A stretch of 64,000 nt of DNA, from positions 75,982-139,981 of the forward strand of contig DJCM01000004.1 of assembly GCA_002430545.1 (NCBI GenBank), read 5' to 3'. A program made the translations under genes and the position numbers. The stretch is from Flavobacteriaceae bacterium UBA5950. GTDB taxonomy: Bacteria > Bacteroidota > Bacteroidia > Flavobacteriales > Flavobacteriaceae. Below are positions 54,167 through 62,667 of this stretch, piece by piece. Each line of letters begins with the position of its first letter. Within the stretch, counting starts at the first letter, position 1. Under the pieces are notes generated by a model. It worked only from the letters and a program-made list of their open reading frames with translations. It had not been told where the DNA came from and ran no database searches.

Positions 54167-55048
54167 CTAACTAAGTTTAGTCTTTTGATGAAGACCAAAA
54201 ATGACCAAAACATGTGGAAAGGTAATGGCTGCTAAAAAAGAAAAAAAGAGTGCGAGGGGGTTTAATCCAATCCTATCGTTATAGATAAAAAATAAAAATA
54301 ACCCCGACAATGAAATCAACCAGTAAGGCAATGCGTCTTTAATATATAAAGAATAAGCATTGGGCTTGTTGTACAATGCTTGTATTTGATCTTTCATCGA
54401 TGGCCAGCTATGCCAAATAATGAAATAGGTGCCAAAACTAACAATCAGGTTGGTGGTCCAGAACAATGCTACCAAAAGAACAGTTTGGAATAAAACATCA
54501 AACATTTGCGTTCGAGTTGTTGATATTTGAAATAGTAGAAACAAGGCACACAAAACAAGAAATAGATAAGTCATCCATTGAAAATAGTAGGCAGGAACTG
54601 AAAAATCACTCAATTCCTTAATAATATATAGTGTTTGCTCTGCATGAGACCAAAAGAGGGCAGAAAACAGAAATCCCCCATATAGAAAGTAAAAGAGTTG
54701 TGGAAGACGAGTCTGATTTTGGAAGCTATGGGTCCATTGCTGTTCCCCAAAGTGGTAGCAACTAAACAACACAAATAGCACAAGAGCATATAGTGGAAAT
54801 TGGTATAACGCGAAGGAAAAAATGATGACAGTTAGAGTATAGACTACGAAACGCTGGACCTTAGTGCGCATAAAATTGATGTTTTGCAATAGGCTTAAAT
54901 CATTGGCCCCATGCATGATTCCAAGGGTCAAAACACCAAAAATGACCAAATAATCTATTTTTAGAGAATTTGTTAAATAACTGACAATTACACAAAAAAC
55001 TGTAGAAACCACCTTAATATCACTAAGTTTTTGAACAATTTTTTGCAT
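54167..55048 (-). CDS. blh: Beta-carotene 15,15'-dioxygenase, Brp/Blh family
   Basis: Blh splits beta-carotene into two retinals, the chromophore of proteorhodopsin. The 293-residue protein is very hydrophobic with many membrane segments. It keeps the family's histidines, expected to bind iron: His46 in GIMHGANDLSLL, His99 in CYHFGEQQW, His213 in IIWHSWPSM and His279 in TFPHVLVIFGLH. It lies head-to-head with the rhodopsin gene across a 92-bp, strongly AT-rich gap. A weak -7 candidate (TATATTTA, minus, 55079-55086) precedes it. Carotenoid genes are not in the window. Confidence 0.93.
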   Translation of the reverse strand: MQKIVQKLSDIKVVSTVFCVIVSYLTNSLKIDYLVIFGVLTLGIMHGANDLSLLQNINFMRTKVQRFVVYTLTVIIFSFALYQFPLYALVLFVLFSCYHFGEQQWTHSFQNQTRLPQLFYFLYGGFLFSALFWSHAEQTLYIIKELSDFSVPAYYFQWMTYLFLVLCALFLLFQISTTRTQMFDVLFQTVLLVALFWTTNLIVSFGTYFIIWHSWPSMKDQIQALYNKPNAYSLYIKDALPYWLISLSGLFLFFIYNDRIGLNPLALFFSFLAAITFPHVLVIFGLHQKTKLS

Positions 55049-55092
55049 GATGTTTATAATTATATTTAAAAAATTAAATAAATATAGCTGAT

Positions 55093-55124
55093 TTGTTTAA
55101 TTTTATTTAGATTTGTCTAAACAA
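55093..55124 (+). promoter_or_regulatory. Proteorhodopsin promoter with palindrome over the -7 box
   Basis: TAGATTTG at 55108-55115 matches TAnnTTTG, 25 bp before the rhodopsin ATG. It is centred in TTTAGA-TTTG-TCTAAA (55106-55121), a perfect 6-bp inverted repeat. A second pair, TTGTTTA (55093-55099) and TAAACAA (55118-55124), brackets it. No clear -33 TTG is seen at the right distance. Confidence 0.5.
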
Positions 55125-55140
55125 TAATTTTAAAAGAACT

Positions 55141-55875
55141 ATGACTAATTTATTATTTATTATTGATAATCATGCTGGCGGTATGGGACTTGAAGAATTT
55201 ACATTCTTTATTGGAACCATGGCCCTAATGGGTGCGTCTGCATTCTTTTTCTTGTCATTAAGTCAATTTGACAAGAAGTGGAGAAATTCAATTTTAATTT
55301 CTGGACTTATTACATTCATCGCTGCAGTTCACTATTACTATATGCGTAGTGAGCTTGATGGAGGTACTGCTGGAGATATCACTTCTATTCGTTACATCGA
55401 CTGGATCTTAACTGTTCCATTGATGTGTGTTGAGTTTTATCTTCTTCTCAAAGTTGCAGGAGCTACAACAAAGCACCTTCGTGATTTAATTGTATTATCA
55501 CTTATCATGCTTATCACTGGTTATGTTGGTGAGGCAGGAATGGGTAATGCTGCACTTTGGGGTCTATTTTCAGGTGTAGCTTATTTTGCAATCGTCTACA
55601 TGATCAAATATGGAGACCTTTCAAAACTTGCAAAATCTGCTGGAGGTTCAGTTGAAAAAGCACACAACACTCTATTCTGGTTTGTACTCGTAGGTTGGGC
55701 AATCTATCCTTTAGGATATATGATTGGAACAGCGCAAGCTGACCCAGGCCTATGGTATGCTGGAATGGCAAATATTGGTCTTGACATGAATGTAGTTTAC
55801 AATATTGGTGATGCGATTAACAAAATTGGATTTGGTTTAGTTGTTTATGCAGCTGCCGTTAAGGAAACGAAGTAA
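55141..55875 (+). CDS. Proteorhodopsin, green-tuned proton pump
   Basis: This is a seven-helix retinal protein that pumps protons out of the cell in light. The 244-residue sequence has the helix C segment RYIDWILTVPLMCVEFYLLL. In proteorhodopsin numbering it gives proton acceptor Asp97 (Asp87 here), Thr101 (Thr91) and donor Glu108 (Glu98), the DTE set of a proton pump rather than a sodium (NDQ) or chloride pump. Met at the position-105 site (Met95) predicts green absorption. His75 is kept (His64), and the retinal lysine is Lys228 in GDAINKIGFG. Single gene with its own terminator, divergent from blh. Confidence 0.97.
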   Translation: MTNLLFIIDNHAGGMGLEEFTFFIGTMALMGASAFFFLSLSQFDKKWRNSILISGLITFIAAVHYYYMRSELDGGTAGDITSIRYIDWILTVPLMCVEFYLLLKVAGATTKHLRDLIVLSLIMLITGYVGEAGMGNAALWGLFSGVAYFAIVYMIKYGDLSKLAKSAGGSVEKAHNTLFWFVLVGWAIYPLGYMIGTAQADPGLWYAGMANIGLDMNVVYNIGDAINKIGFGLVVYAAAVKETK

Positions 55876-55900
55876 GCAATTACCAAAACCATATTATACT

Positions 55901-55929
55901 AAAAAACCACCTTCGGGTGGTTTTTTTTT
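55901..55929 (+). terminator. Rho-independent terminator shared by proteorhodopsin and argS
   Basis: AACCACC-TTCG-GGTGGTT forms a stem with a tetraloop, followed by nine T on the plus strand. The A-run on the left makes it work on the minus strand too, right after the argS stop. Confidence 0.88.
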
Positions 55930-57703
55930 ACATCTGATTTGGGCATTGAATTCCAAGAATCTTCATACCGGACTGAATCACATACCCAACCTGACCAGCC
56001 AAACGTACTCTAAACTGACGTAATGCCTGCTCCTCAGATAAAATCACCACTTTTTGGTAATACGAATTAAAGCATTTGACCAACTCATAGGTATAATTGG
56101 CAATGAGTGCAGGACTGTATTGCAAAGCAGCATTTTGTATCGTTTGAGGATACAACTCTAGCCACTTTATCAATTCTTTTTCTTTGGGGTCTAAGGAAAT
56201 ATCAATAGCGATAGTAACATCACTGTCATCGCCATGTTTTAGAATCGATTGAATACGAGCATAGGTATATTGGATAAAAGGACCTGTATTTCCATTAAAA
56301 TCAACTGATTCTTTTGGATCGAAAAGAATTCTCTTTGTTGGGTCAACTTTCAATATGTAGTATTTTAAAGCACCCATTCCAATCTGTTGATATAACTCCT
56401 TTTTCGTTTGCGCATTTAGCCCATCGAGCTTTCCAAGGGATGAGGCAATGCTCTCTGCTGTTTCGTTCATTTCAGCAATCAAACCATCGGCATCTACAAC
56501 AGTACCCTCACGACTCTTCATTTTTCCAGAAGGCAAATCGACCATTCCATAGCTCAAATGATGTAGCTGTGGAGCCCATTTATAACCAAGTTTGTTCAAA
56601 ATCAGAAACAAGACTTTGAAATGATAGTCTTGTTCGTTGCCAACTGTATAGACCATCCCATCCGTATTTGGGTGATCTTTATATCGCAACACTGCTGTAC
56701 CCAAATCTTGAGTGATGTAAACGGAGGTGCCGTCTGCGCGAAGGACCAGTTTTTCATCCAACCCATCTTCACTCAGGTCACACCAGACCGACCCATCCTC
56801 TTTTTTAAAAAAAACACCTTTAGACAAGCCCTCATCAACAATATCTTTCCCAAGTAAATACGTATCGCTCTCATAGTAGTACGAATCAAAAGATACGCCG
56901 AGTTGCTTGTATGTTTGCGCAAACCCATCATAAACCCAGCCATTCATCTTGGCCCATAATTCATGAATTTGCTTGTCTCCTGCTTCCCATTTTCGCAGCA
57001 TGTCTTGCGCCTCCAACAGAATTGGAGCTAGATTTTTGGCTTTCTCTTCTTCAATGCCAGCATTCATCAACTCCTCCAATTGATTGTTATATTCAGAATT
57101 AAACGCAACATAATATCGCCCAACAAACTCATCTCCTTTTTCACCTGTAAATTGGGGTGTTTCATCGTTCCCAAATTTTTGCCAAGCGATCATAGATTTG
57201 CAAATGTGAATCCCTCGATCGTTGATGATCTGCGTCTTGTGCACCTGATTGCCAGCAGCTGTTAGCAACGCAGATACAGATGCCCCCAAAAAGTTGTTTC
57301 GAATATGCCCTAGATGTAATGGTTTGTTTGTATTAGGAGAAGAAAACTCAACCAAAATCTTTTTACTTTTTTCTGTAACTGGCTTAATACCAAACGATTC
57401 TGGTGATTTTATGTCAGAAAGAAACCTGAGATAGTGAACATCATCAATCATCAAATTCAGAAATCCTTGAATGACATGATATGCTTTAATCTCATCGATT
57501 TGGCTTTGTAAATATTCTCCCAAAGCAGTTGCCAAGTCGGCAGGATTTGATTTGATAAAACGAAGTAGAGGAAAGACAACTACAGTGATATCTCCCTCGT
57601 GATCTTTTTTTGTAGGCTGAACCTCAACAGCATCGATTTGAACACTGTGATGGTCTGTTGCAAATTTTTGAACATATTGCTGAATCTGATCTACCAATTG
57701 CAT
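55928..57703 (-). CDS. argS: Arginyl-tRNA synthetase
   Basis: ArgS charges tRNA-Arg. The 591-residue class I enzyme has the HIGH-type motif PNTNKPLHLGHIRNNFLG, the KMSK-equivalent KMKSREGTV, and a C-terminal DALR-type anticodon-binding domain with QYTYARIQSIL before it. I use the ATG at 57703; an in-frame TTG at 57721 overlaps the -7 box TATCTTTG (57719-57726). Normal length. The stop abuts the bidirectional terminator. Confidence 0.96.
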   Translation of the reverse strand: MQLVDQIQQYVQKFATDHHSVQIDAVEVQPTKKDHEGDITVVVFPLLRFIKSNPADLATALGEYLQSQIDEIKAYHVIQGFLNLMIDDVHYLRFLSDIKSPESFGIKPVTEKSKKILVEFSSPNTNKPLHLGHIRNNFLGASVSALLTAAGNQVHKTQIINDRGIHICKSMIAWQKFGNDETPQFTGEKGDEFVGRYYVAFNSEYNNQLEELMNAGIEEEKAKNLAPILLEAQDMLRKWEAGDKQIHELWAKMNGWVYDGFAQTYKQLGVSFDSYYYESDTYLLGKDIVDEGLSKGVFFKKEDGSVWCDLSEDGLDEKLVLRADGTSVYITQDLGTAVLRYKDHPNTDGMVYTVGNEQDYHFKVLFLILNKLGYKWAPQLHHLSYGMVDLPSGKMKSREGTVVDADGLIAEMNETAESIASSLGKLDGLNAQTKKELYQQIGMGALKYYILKVDPTKRILFDPKESVDFNGNTGPFIQYTYARIQSILKHGDDSDVTIAIDISLDPKEKELIKWLELYPQTIQNAALQYSPALIANYTYELVKCFNSYYQKVVILSEEQALRQFRVRLAGQVGYVIQSGMKILGIQCPNQM

Positions 57704-57718
57704 GAATTGTATTTGTTG

Positions 57719-57726
57719 CAAAGATA
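57719..57726 (-). promoter_or_regulatory. Putative -7 promoter box for argS
   Basis: The minus strand reads TATCTTTG, a full TAnnTTTG match, 15 bp before the argS ATG. Confidence 0.5.
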
Positions 57727-57732
57727 AGTCCT

Positions 57733-57762
57733 TTTGGGTTGAATTTCTTTCCTTTACCTTTG
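57733..57762 (+). promoter_or_regulatory. Promoter with near-ideal spacing and leaderless geometry
   Basis: TTTG (57733-57736), an 18-bp spacer and TACCTTTG (57755-57762) match the Bacteroidota -33/-7 pattern. The ATG follows after four bases. Confidence 0.65.
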
Positions 57763-57766
57763 TTTG

Positions 57767-58180
57767 ATGCTAACGAATGTTTCTTATCGAGATCCTAAAC
57801 AAGAGCAAGTCATTACTGATTTGGTTGGTAAGCCATTTAATCTTCGTATGCGTTTGAAGTTGGCTGGGGTTGGATCTCCAAAACTACATATTGTTAGCAG
57901 CAGTCCCAAAATCGCCAATCTGCTTTTACTGGACAACAATCACGACGTGTGTAATATCGAAATTCGACCCAAAGGAATTATTGTTCGATTTCGGAGTTTA
58001 CTTGAAACTTTCGCCCTTGTTATTCCTTTTTATAAACTCACGATTTTTAAGGGAAAATCAACGACTTATGCGATCCATTCAGAAGGACAGAAAATCGAGA
58101 TTCAAGCAACTAAAAACACCCATTCATTTTTTTCGAAGATTACAGCCCAAAAGGCCAAGTATATGCAAAATCCTACATAA
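57767..58180 (+). CDS. Conserved hypothetical protein
   Basis: I do not recognise a named family. The 137-residue product starts MLTNVSYRDPKQEQVITDLVGKPFNLRMRLK. It has alternating hydrophobic and charged stretches that suggest beta strands (KLHIVSSSPKIANLLLL, CNIEIRPKGIIVRFRSL). It has no signal peptide, cysteine pairs or catalytic motif. A strong promoter lies directly in front of it, so it is likely expressed. It is divergent from argS and its tail overlaps the CtlX gene by 8 bp (convergent). Confidence 0.65.
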   Translation: MLTNVSYRDPKQEQVITDLVGKPFNLRMRLKLAGVGSPKLHIVSSSPKIANLLLLDNNHDVCNIEIRPKGIIVRFRSLLETFALVIPFYKLTIFKGKSTTYAIHSEGQKIEIQATKNTHSFFSKITAQKAKYMQNPT

Positions 58181-59096
58181 ATATCTCTGCCATCATACAG
58201 CGAGCACTACCTCCTCCAAGCTGTTCGATTGTAGACAAAGGCGAATGAATAATTTTGAGTTGATATGATAATTCCTCTACTTGGGTACTTGTCAATGCAT
58301 GATATCCTCTGCTGCTTAGGGCAAGTAGGCGTGCCCCATTGTCTGATTTCAATTCTAACGCATTTCCTGTAAATTGTTGGATCTGATCTTCACTCAGTTC
58401 TAGAATTCTTTTTCCGGTTTTATTGAAATAATCAATCAGTGTATTTCGCTCATCAGGATCATCAACAGACTGAAGACAAACCATCGCAAAATCAAGACCA
58501 ATACTCATCATAACATTGGTGTGATATATAGGCTTTCGTTGCCCATTCACAGTTTGAAAAGACGAAAACATAAACGATGTATATCCCATTTCTTTACAGA
58601 AAAGATCAATCAACTCTTCGTTGGTACGCTCCGACCTTGCACAATAAGCAATTTTATTCACTCGATCCAAAACCATGCTGCCAGTACCCTCCAAAAATCG
58701 ATTGGATGAAATATGGGACGTAAAATCAATTTTATTGTTGAACGAAAACCCATTAGATACTAAAAATTCGATTGGGGCATCACTGACTTCAAGCTGTCGG
58801 TTGGGAGCAAACATTGGATAGCTGATCAGTGTTGAGGGATTGTGAAAGGAAATCCAATTGTTTGGAAATAAAGCATCAGGTGTAATTGGCTCTTTTGCGT
58901 CTTGCCAAACATATACCTTTACGCCATTGGCTTTCAACACATCAACAAAATCGTCAAACTCTTTTTGCGCTTTTATGGTTGTTGATTGCCTATTTTCCTT
59001 CGTTCGTTCCTGAAAATAGTTATTGGTTGCTGTTTGTTCATTTGTATAAAAGCAATCTGGACGAATCATCAATAATTTGTCAGTCGTTTGCTTCAT
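58173..59096 (-). CDS. ctlX: Arginine-deiminase-fold hydrolase, CtlX-like
   Basis: The 307-residue protein belongs to the guanidine-modifying enzyme superfamily. Family catalytic positions are present: Glu136 in FLEGTGSMV, His192 in IYHTNVMMSIG and the nucleophile Cys300 in GGGSARCMMAE. It matches from memory the citrulline-utilisation hydrolase CtlX, with RPDCFYTNEQTATNNYFQ at the start and PDALFPNNWISFH. The exact substrate is unproven. The ATG at 59096 overlaps the stop of the upstream paralogue by 4 bp, so the pair is likely translated together. Confidence 0.85.
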   Translation of the reverse strand: MKQTTDKLLMIRPDCFYTNEQTATNNYFQERTKENRQSTTIKAQKEFDDFVDVLKANGVKVYVWQDAKEPITPDALFPNNWISFHNPSTLISYPMFAPNRQLEVSDAPIEFLVSNGFSFNNKIDFTSHISSNRFLEGTGSMVLDRVNKIAYCARSERTNEELIDLFCKEMGYTSFMFSSFQTVNGQRKPIYHTNVMMSIGLDFAMVCLQSVDDPDERNTLIDYFNKTGKRILELSEDQIQQFTGNALELKSDNGARLLALSSRGYHALTSTQVEELSYQLKIIHSPLSTIEQLGGGSARCMMAEIFM

Positions 59097-60010
59097 GCTT
59101 TTCGAATTAGGGGAAGTGTTGTACATCGGAAAAGACCACCTTGTTTAGAAATCTGATCATACGCAACCGAAATTACTTCAATACCTTTAGTATTTAACCA
59201 GTTGTTTACTTCTGAAAAAGAGGGGTCTGAAATCACAAGATCTGAACGTATGCTCAGGAGATTGGATTGCATTTCAAACATGCTTTGCCTGTCTGTCACA
59301 AATAGATTTTCTGCCCCAAAATGGTTTTCAATCCACAGAACATCTTCTTTGTGCATAAAACTATCAGGGCAAATGATGGCAAGGTTTTTTCCAAAGGGCT
59401 GAAAGCAACAATCGAGATGAAGTGTATTTACATATGGGTCATCATTGGATTTACGAAGCTCAAATCCAATCACCTCTTTTTCTGGAAACTGTTCTGACAA
59501 GTACGTCAAAGCATTTGCATTTGTTCGTGCAGTTACCAGCTTTGAATAGTCTGGTTGGTTGTAATATCCAACAAATAAGTACTCTTTATGAACAACCACA
59601 TCTCCCCCTTCTACATGAACGTGATTCGGAACTGAAAGAATATTTTCACTTGGTATTTGATCAATAATAAATTGAATGGCGTTGATCTCTTGGTCTCGAG
59701 CAGGAAGGATGTTTGATAGCAACAAATAATGATCGATTACAAAGGCGATATCTCTGCTAAAAATTTGATTGCAATTGGGAACAATTTTGGGTCTGAGCAC
59801 ATCAACACCGTGCTTTTGCAAAGCCTCTTGCATCAAATCCAGTTGATGAACCAGGTCTATCTCCTTGGGATAAGTTCCATTCGCAATATGTAAACGTGAT
59901 TTTGGATCATAAGCCTCATCGTAAGTAGGAATCGATCCACTTTGATCAGCTACACCCAGCAGTACACACAATAGTTGATTTGTCTCGTTACTAATTGATG
60001 GGATAAGCAT
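59093..60010 (-). CDS. Amidinotransferase/dimethylarginine dimethylaminohydrolase-like protein
   Basis: The 305-residue protein shares the guanidine-modifying fold of its neighbour but is only distantly similar. The likely active residues are Glu134 and Asp137 in VEGGDVVV, His198 in NTLHLDCCFQP and Cys296 in GLFRCTTLPL. FSRDIAFVI is typical of this branch. The substrate may be an arginine derivative. I chose the ATG at 60010 because the longer frame would run into gltA. It lies 10 bp downstream of gltA and overlaps the CtlX gene by 4 bp. Confidence 0.85.
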   Translation of the reverse strand: MLIPSISNETNQLLCVLLGVADQSGSIPTYDEAYDPKSRLHIANGTYPKEIDLVHQLDLMQEALQKHGVDVLRPKIVPNCNQIFSRDIAFVIDHYLLLSNILPARDQEINAIQFIIDQIPSENILSVPNHVHVEGGDVVVHKEYLFVGYYNQPDYSKLVTARTNANALTYLSEQFPEKEVIGFELRKSNDDPYVNTLHLDCCFQPFGKNLAIICPDSFMHKEDVLWIENHFGAENLFVTDRQSMFEMQSNLLSIRSDLVISDPSFSEVNNWLNTKGIEVISVAYDQISKQGGLFRCTTLPLIRKA

Positions 60011-60020
60011 ATGTGCATAT

Positions 60021-61304
60021 TTATCGCTTGTCGATTGACACAAAAGATCGTTTCTGTTCTCCTGTATAAATCTGACGAGGGCGCCCAATGGGTTCCTTTC
60101 GCTTACGCATCTCACGCCATTGCGCAATCCAACCAGGCAAACGACCTAAAGCGAACATCACAGTATACATTTCAACTGGAATTCCCATAGCACGATAAAT
60201 AATCCCTGAATAAAAATCGACATTTGGATAAAGCTTTCGCTTGACAAAGTATTCATCTTCCAACGCTGTTTGCTCAAGTTTTTTTGCAATATCTAAAACA
60301 GGGTCAACAACACCCAAATCATTGAGTACATCGTGTGCAGTTTTTTTGATGATTCTTGCACGAGGATCAAAGTTTTTATACACTCTGTGGCCAAAACCCA
60401 TCAATCGAAAAGGGTCTGATTTATCTTTTGCCTTTTCAATATATTTTTGAACATCGCCACCATCGTTTTTGATATCCTCAAGCATTTCGACCACAGCCTG
60501 ATTCGCACCTCCATGAAGGGGTCCCCACAAAGCTGAAATCCCTGCAGCAACAGAGGCAAAGAGACCAGCATGAGATGAACCAACAATTCGCACAGTTGAA
60601 GTCGAACAGTTTTGCTCATGGTCTGCATGAAGGATTAACAACTTCGTCAGTGCATTATCAACAATTGGGTTGGCAACATATTCTTTGTTGGGCTTACGAA
60701 ACATCATCCTTGCGATGTTTTCCACATATCCAAGTGCATAATCCCCATATTTCAGTGGTAATCCCATACGCTTTCGATAAACCCAAGAAACGAGAATTGG
60801 AAGCTTACCCATGAGGCGAACGATTGCATTGTAAATCTGATCATCTGCATTTACATCAACTGAGCTTGGGTTGAAAGCAGTTAGGCCACTTGTGAGTGAA
60901 GATAGTACACCCATTGGATGGGCACTTTTTGGAAAACTCTCTAATATTTTCTTTAAGTCTTCGTCGACGTAAGACTCCTCTTTTATTTCGATTAAAAATG
61001 CATCATGCTGCTCTTGCGTTGGCAGCTCGCCAAAAATTAAAAGGTAGGCAATCTCAAGAAAGTTCGCTTTTTCGGCCAATTCGTCAATTTCATACCCTCT
61101 ATAGCGCAAGATGCCCTTCTCACCATCCAAGAATGTGATTCCACTTTCGCAAGAACCTGTGTTTTTATAACCAGGATCAAGTGTAATCAGACCCAATTGC
61201 TGACGTAAGCTTTTCACGTCTATAGCGTGTTCACCCTCACTCCCTTCTACAATTGGTAGTTCTACTTCTTTTCCGTTATATTCTAAGTTTATTTTTGAAG
61301 ACAT
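60021..61304 (-). CDS. gltA: Citrate synthase
   Basis: GltA condenses oxaloacetate and acetyl-CoA at the entry of the TCA cycle. The 427-residue type II enzyme has LHADHEQNCSTSTVR, catalytic His264 in GPLHGGANQ, His306 in GFGHRVYKNFDPRA and Asp363 in YPNVDFYSG, in almost the same positions as E. coli. It follows eno in the order carA-eno-gltA on the minus strand, with its own -7 box at 61322-61329. Confidence 0.97.
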   Translation of the reverse strand: MSSKINLEYNGKEVELPIVEGSEGEHAIDVKSLRQQLGLITLDPGYKNTGSCESGITFLDGEKGILRYRGYEIDELAEKANFLEIAYLLIFGELPTQEQHDAFLIEIKEESYVDEDLKKILESFPKSAHPMGVLSSLTSGLTAFNPSSVDVNADDQIYNAIVRLMGKLPILVSWVYRKRMGLPLKYGDYALGYVENIARMMFRKPNKEYVANPIVDNALTKLLILHADHEQNCSTSTVRIVGSSHAGLFASVAAGISALWGPLHGGANQAVVEMLEDIKNDGGDVQKYIEKAKDKSDPFRLMGFGHRVYKNFDPRARIIKKTAHDVLNDLGVVDPVLDIAKKLEQTALEDEYFVKRKLYPNVDFYSGIIYRAMGIPVEMYTVMFALGRLPGWIAQWREMRKRKEPIGRPRQIYTGEQKRSFVSIDKR

Positions 61305-61321
61305 CAGTTTGGTTTGTCTTA

Positions 61322-61329
61322 CAAAAATA
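61322..61329 (-). promoter_or_regulatory. Putative -7 promoter box for gltA
   Basis: The minus strand reads TATTTTTG, a TAnnTTTG match, 17 bp before the gltA ATG. A weak AGGG/CCCT hairpin with a T-run in front may end eno transcripts. Confidence 0.45.
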
Positions 61330-61371
61330 CAATAGGATTCGCAAAAAAGCGAGGGGATGACTTAATATTCC

Positions 61372-62664
61372 CTAGTCAAAAACTTTAAATGCCTTTTCTT
61401 GAGGAAAATAAGCAACATTTGCAAGTTGTTCTTCGATTCGCAATAGCTGATTATACTTTGCCATGCGATCGCTTCGCGATGCTGATCCAGTTTTGATTTG
61501 ACCTGTGTTGAGTGCTACTGCAAGATCGGCAATGGTATTGTCTTCTGTTTCACCACTTCGGTGCGACATCACAGAAGTGTAACCAGCACGGTGTGCCATT
61601 TCAACAGCTGCTATGGTCTCTGAAAGAGTACCAATCTGATTGACTTTGATAAGGATTGAATTGGCAATATTTTCATCTATCCCTTTTGAAAGGCGAGTGA
61701 CATTGGTAACAAATAGATCATCGCCAACAAGCTGAACTTTATCTCCAATTTTTTCTGTGAGGTATTTCCAACCCTCCCAATCATTTTCATCCATACCATC
61801 TTCAATAGAAACAATGGGGTATTTGGAAGATAGCTCTGCTAGGTAGTCTGCTTGCTCTTTTTGCGATCGAACTTTCCCTTGCTTACCCTCAAACTTGGTA
61901 TAGTCATATTTCCCATCGACAAAAAACTCGGCAGCAGCACAATCAAGTGCAATTCGAACTTCTTCACCTGGTTTATATCCAGCATTTTGAATGGCCAACA
62001 ATATGGTATCGAGCGCATCTTCTGTTCCATCCAAGGCAGGTGCAAAACCACCTTCGTCACCAACAGCTGTAATCAGATTGCGTTGATGTAAAACTTTTTT
62101 CAAATGGTGAAAAATTTCTGTACCCATACGTAGCGCTTGAGAAAAGGAATTTGCCTGAACTGGCATCACCATAAACTCTTGAAATGCGATGGGTGCATCG
62201 GAATGCGATCCGCCATTGATAATGTTCATCATCGGAACAGGGAGGGTGTTTGCATTCGTTCCCCCGATATAGCGATACAAAGGCATCCCCAACTCGTTGG
62301 CCGCGGCTTTTGCAATTGCTAAAGAGACTCCTAGGATTGCATTCGCACCCAGTTTTGATTTGTTGGGTGTACCATCCAACTCAATCATCAATTGATCTAA
62401 ATCCTCTTGTTCAAAGACAGAATTCCCAATCAACTCTTTAGCAATGATTTCATTGACGTTTTTAACAGCTTTTAATACGCCTTTTCCCATAAACGCATCA
62501 CCCCCATCTCTTAATTCAACAGCTTCATGTTCTCCTGTTGAGGCTCCTGAGGGAACAGCAGCTCTTCCAACAACTCCGTTTTCTGTTGTGACGTCAACTT
62601 CGACAGTGGGGTTGCCACGAGAGTCAAAAATTTGTCTTGCGTGGATATCAATAATGATGCTCAT
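61372..62664 (-). CDS. eno: Enolase
   Basis: Enolase interconverts 2-phosphoglycerate and phosphoenolpyruvate. The 430-residue protein opens HARQIFDSRGNPTVEVDV and has GVSLAIAKAAA, NIINGGSHSDAPIAFQEFMVMP, VGDEGGFAPAL, the metal ligand region SIEDGMDENDW, LIKVNQIGTLSET with the catalytic lysine, and MSHRSGETED. All catalytic regions are intact. It starts 3 bp after the carA stop. Confidence 0.98.
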   Translation of the reverse strand: MSIIIDIHARQIFDSRGNPTVEVDVTTENGVVGRAAVPSGASTGEHEAVELRDGGDAFMGKGVLKAVKNVNEIIAKELIGNSVFEQEDLDQLMIELDGTPNKSKLGANAILGVSLAIAKAAANELGMPLYRYIGGTNANTLPVPMMNIINGGSHSDAPIAFQEFMVMPVQANSFSQALRMGTEIFHHLKKVLHQRNLITAVGDEGGFAPALDGTEDALDTILLAIQNAGYKPGEEVRIALDCAAAEFFVDGKYDYTKFEGKQGKVRSQKEQADYLAELSSKYPIVSIEDGMDENDWEGWKYLTEKIGDKVQLVGDDLFVTNVTRLSKGIDENIANSILIKVNQIGTLSETIAAVEMAHRAGYTSVMSHRSGETEDNTIADLAVALNTGQIKTGSASRSDRMAKYNQLLRIEEQLANVAYFPQEKAFKVFD

Positions 62665-62667
62665 AAT

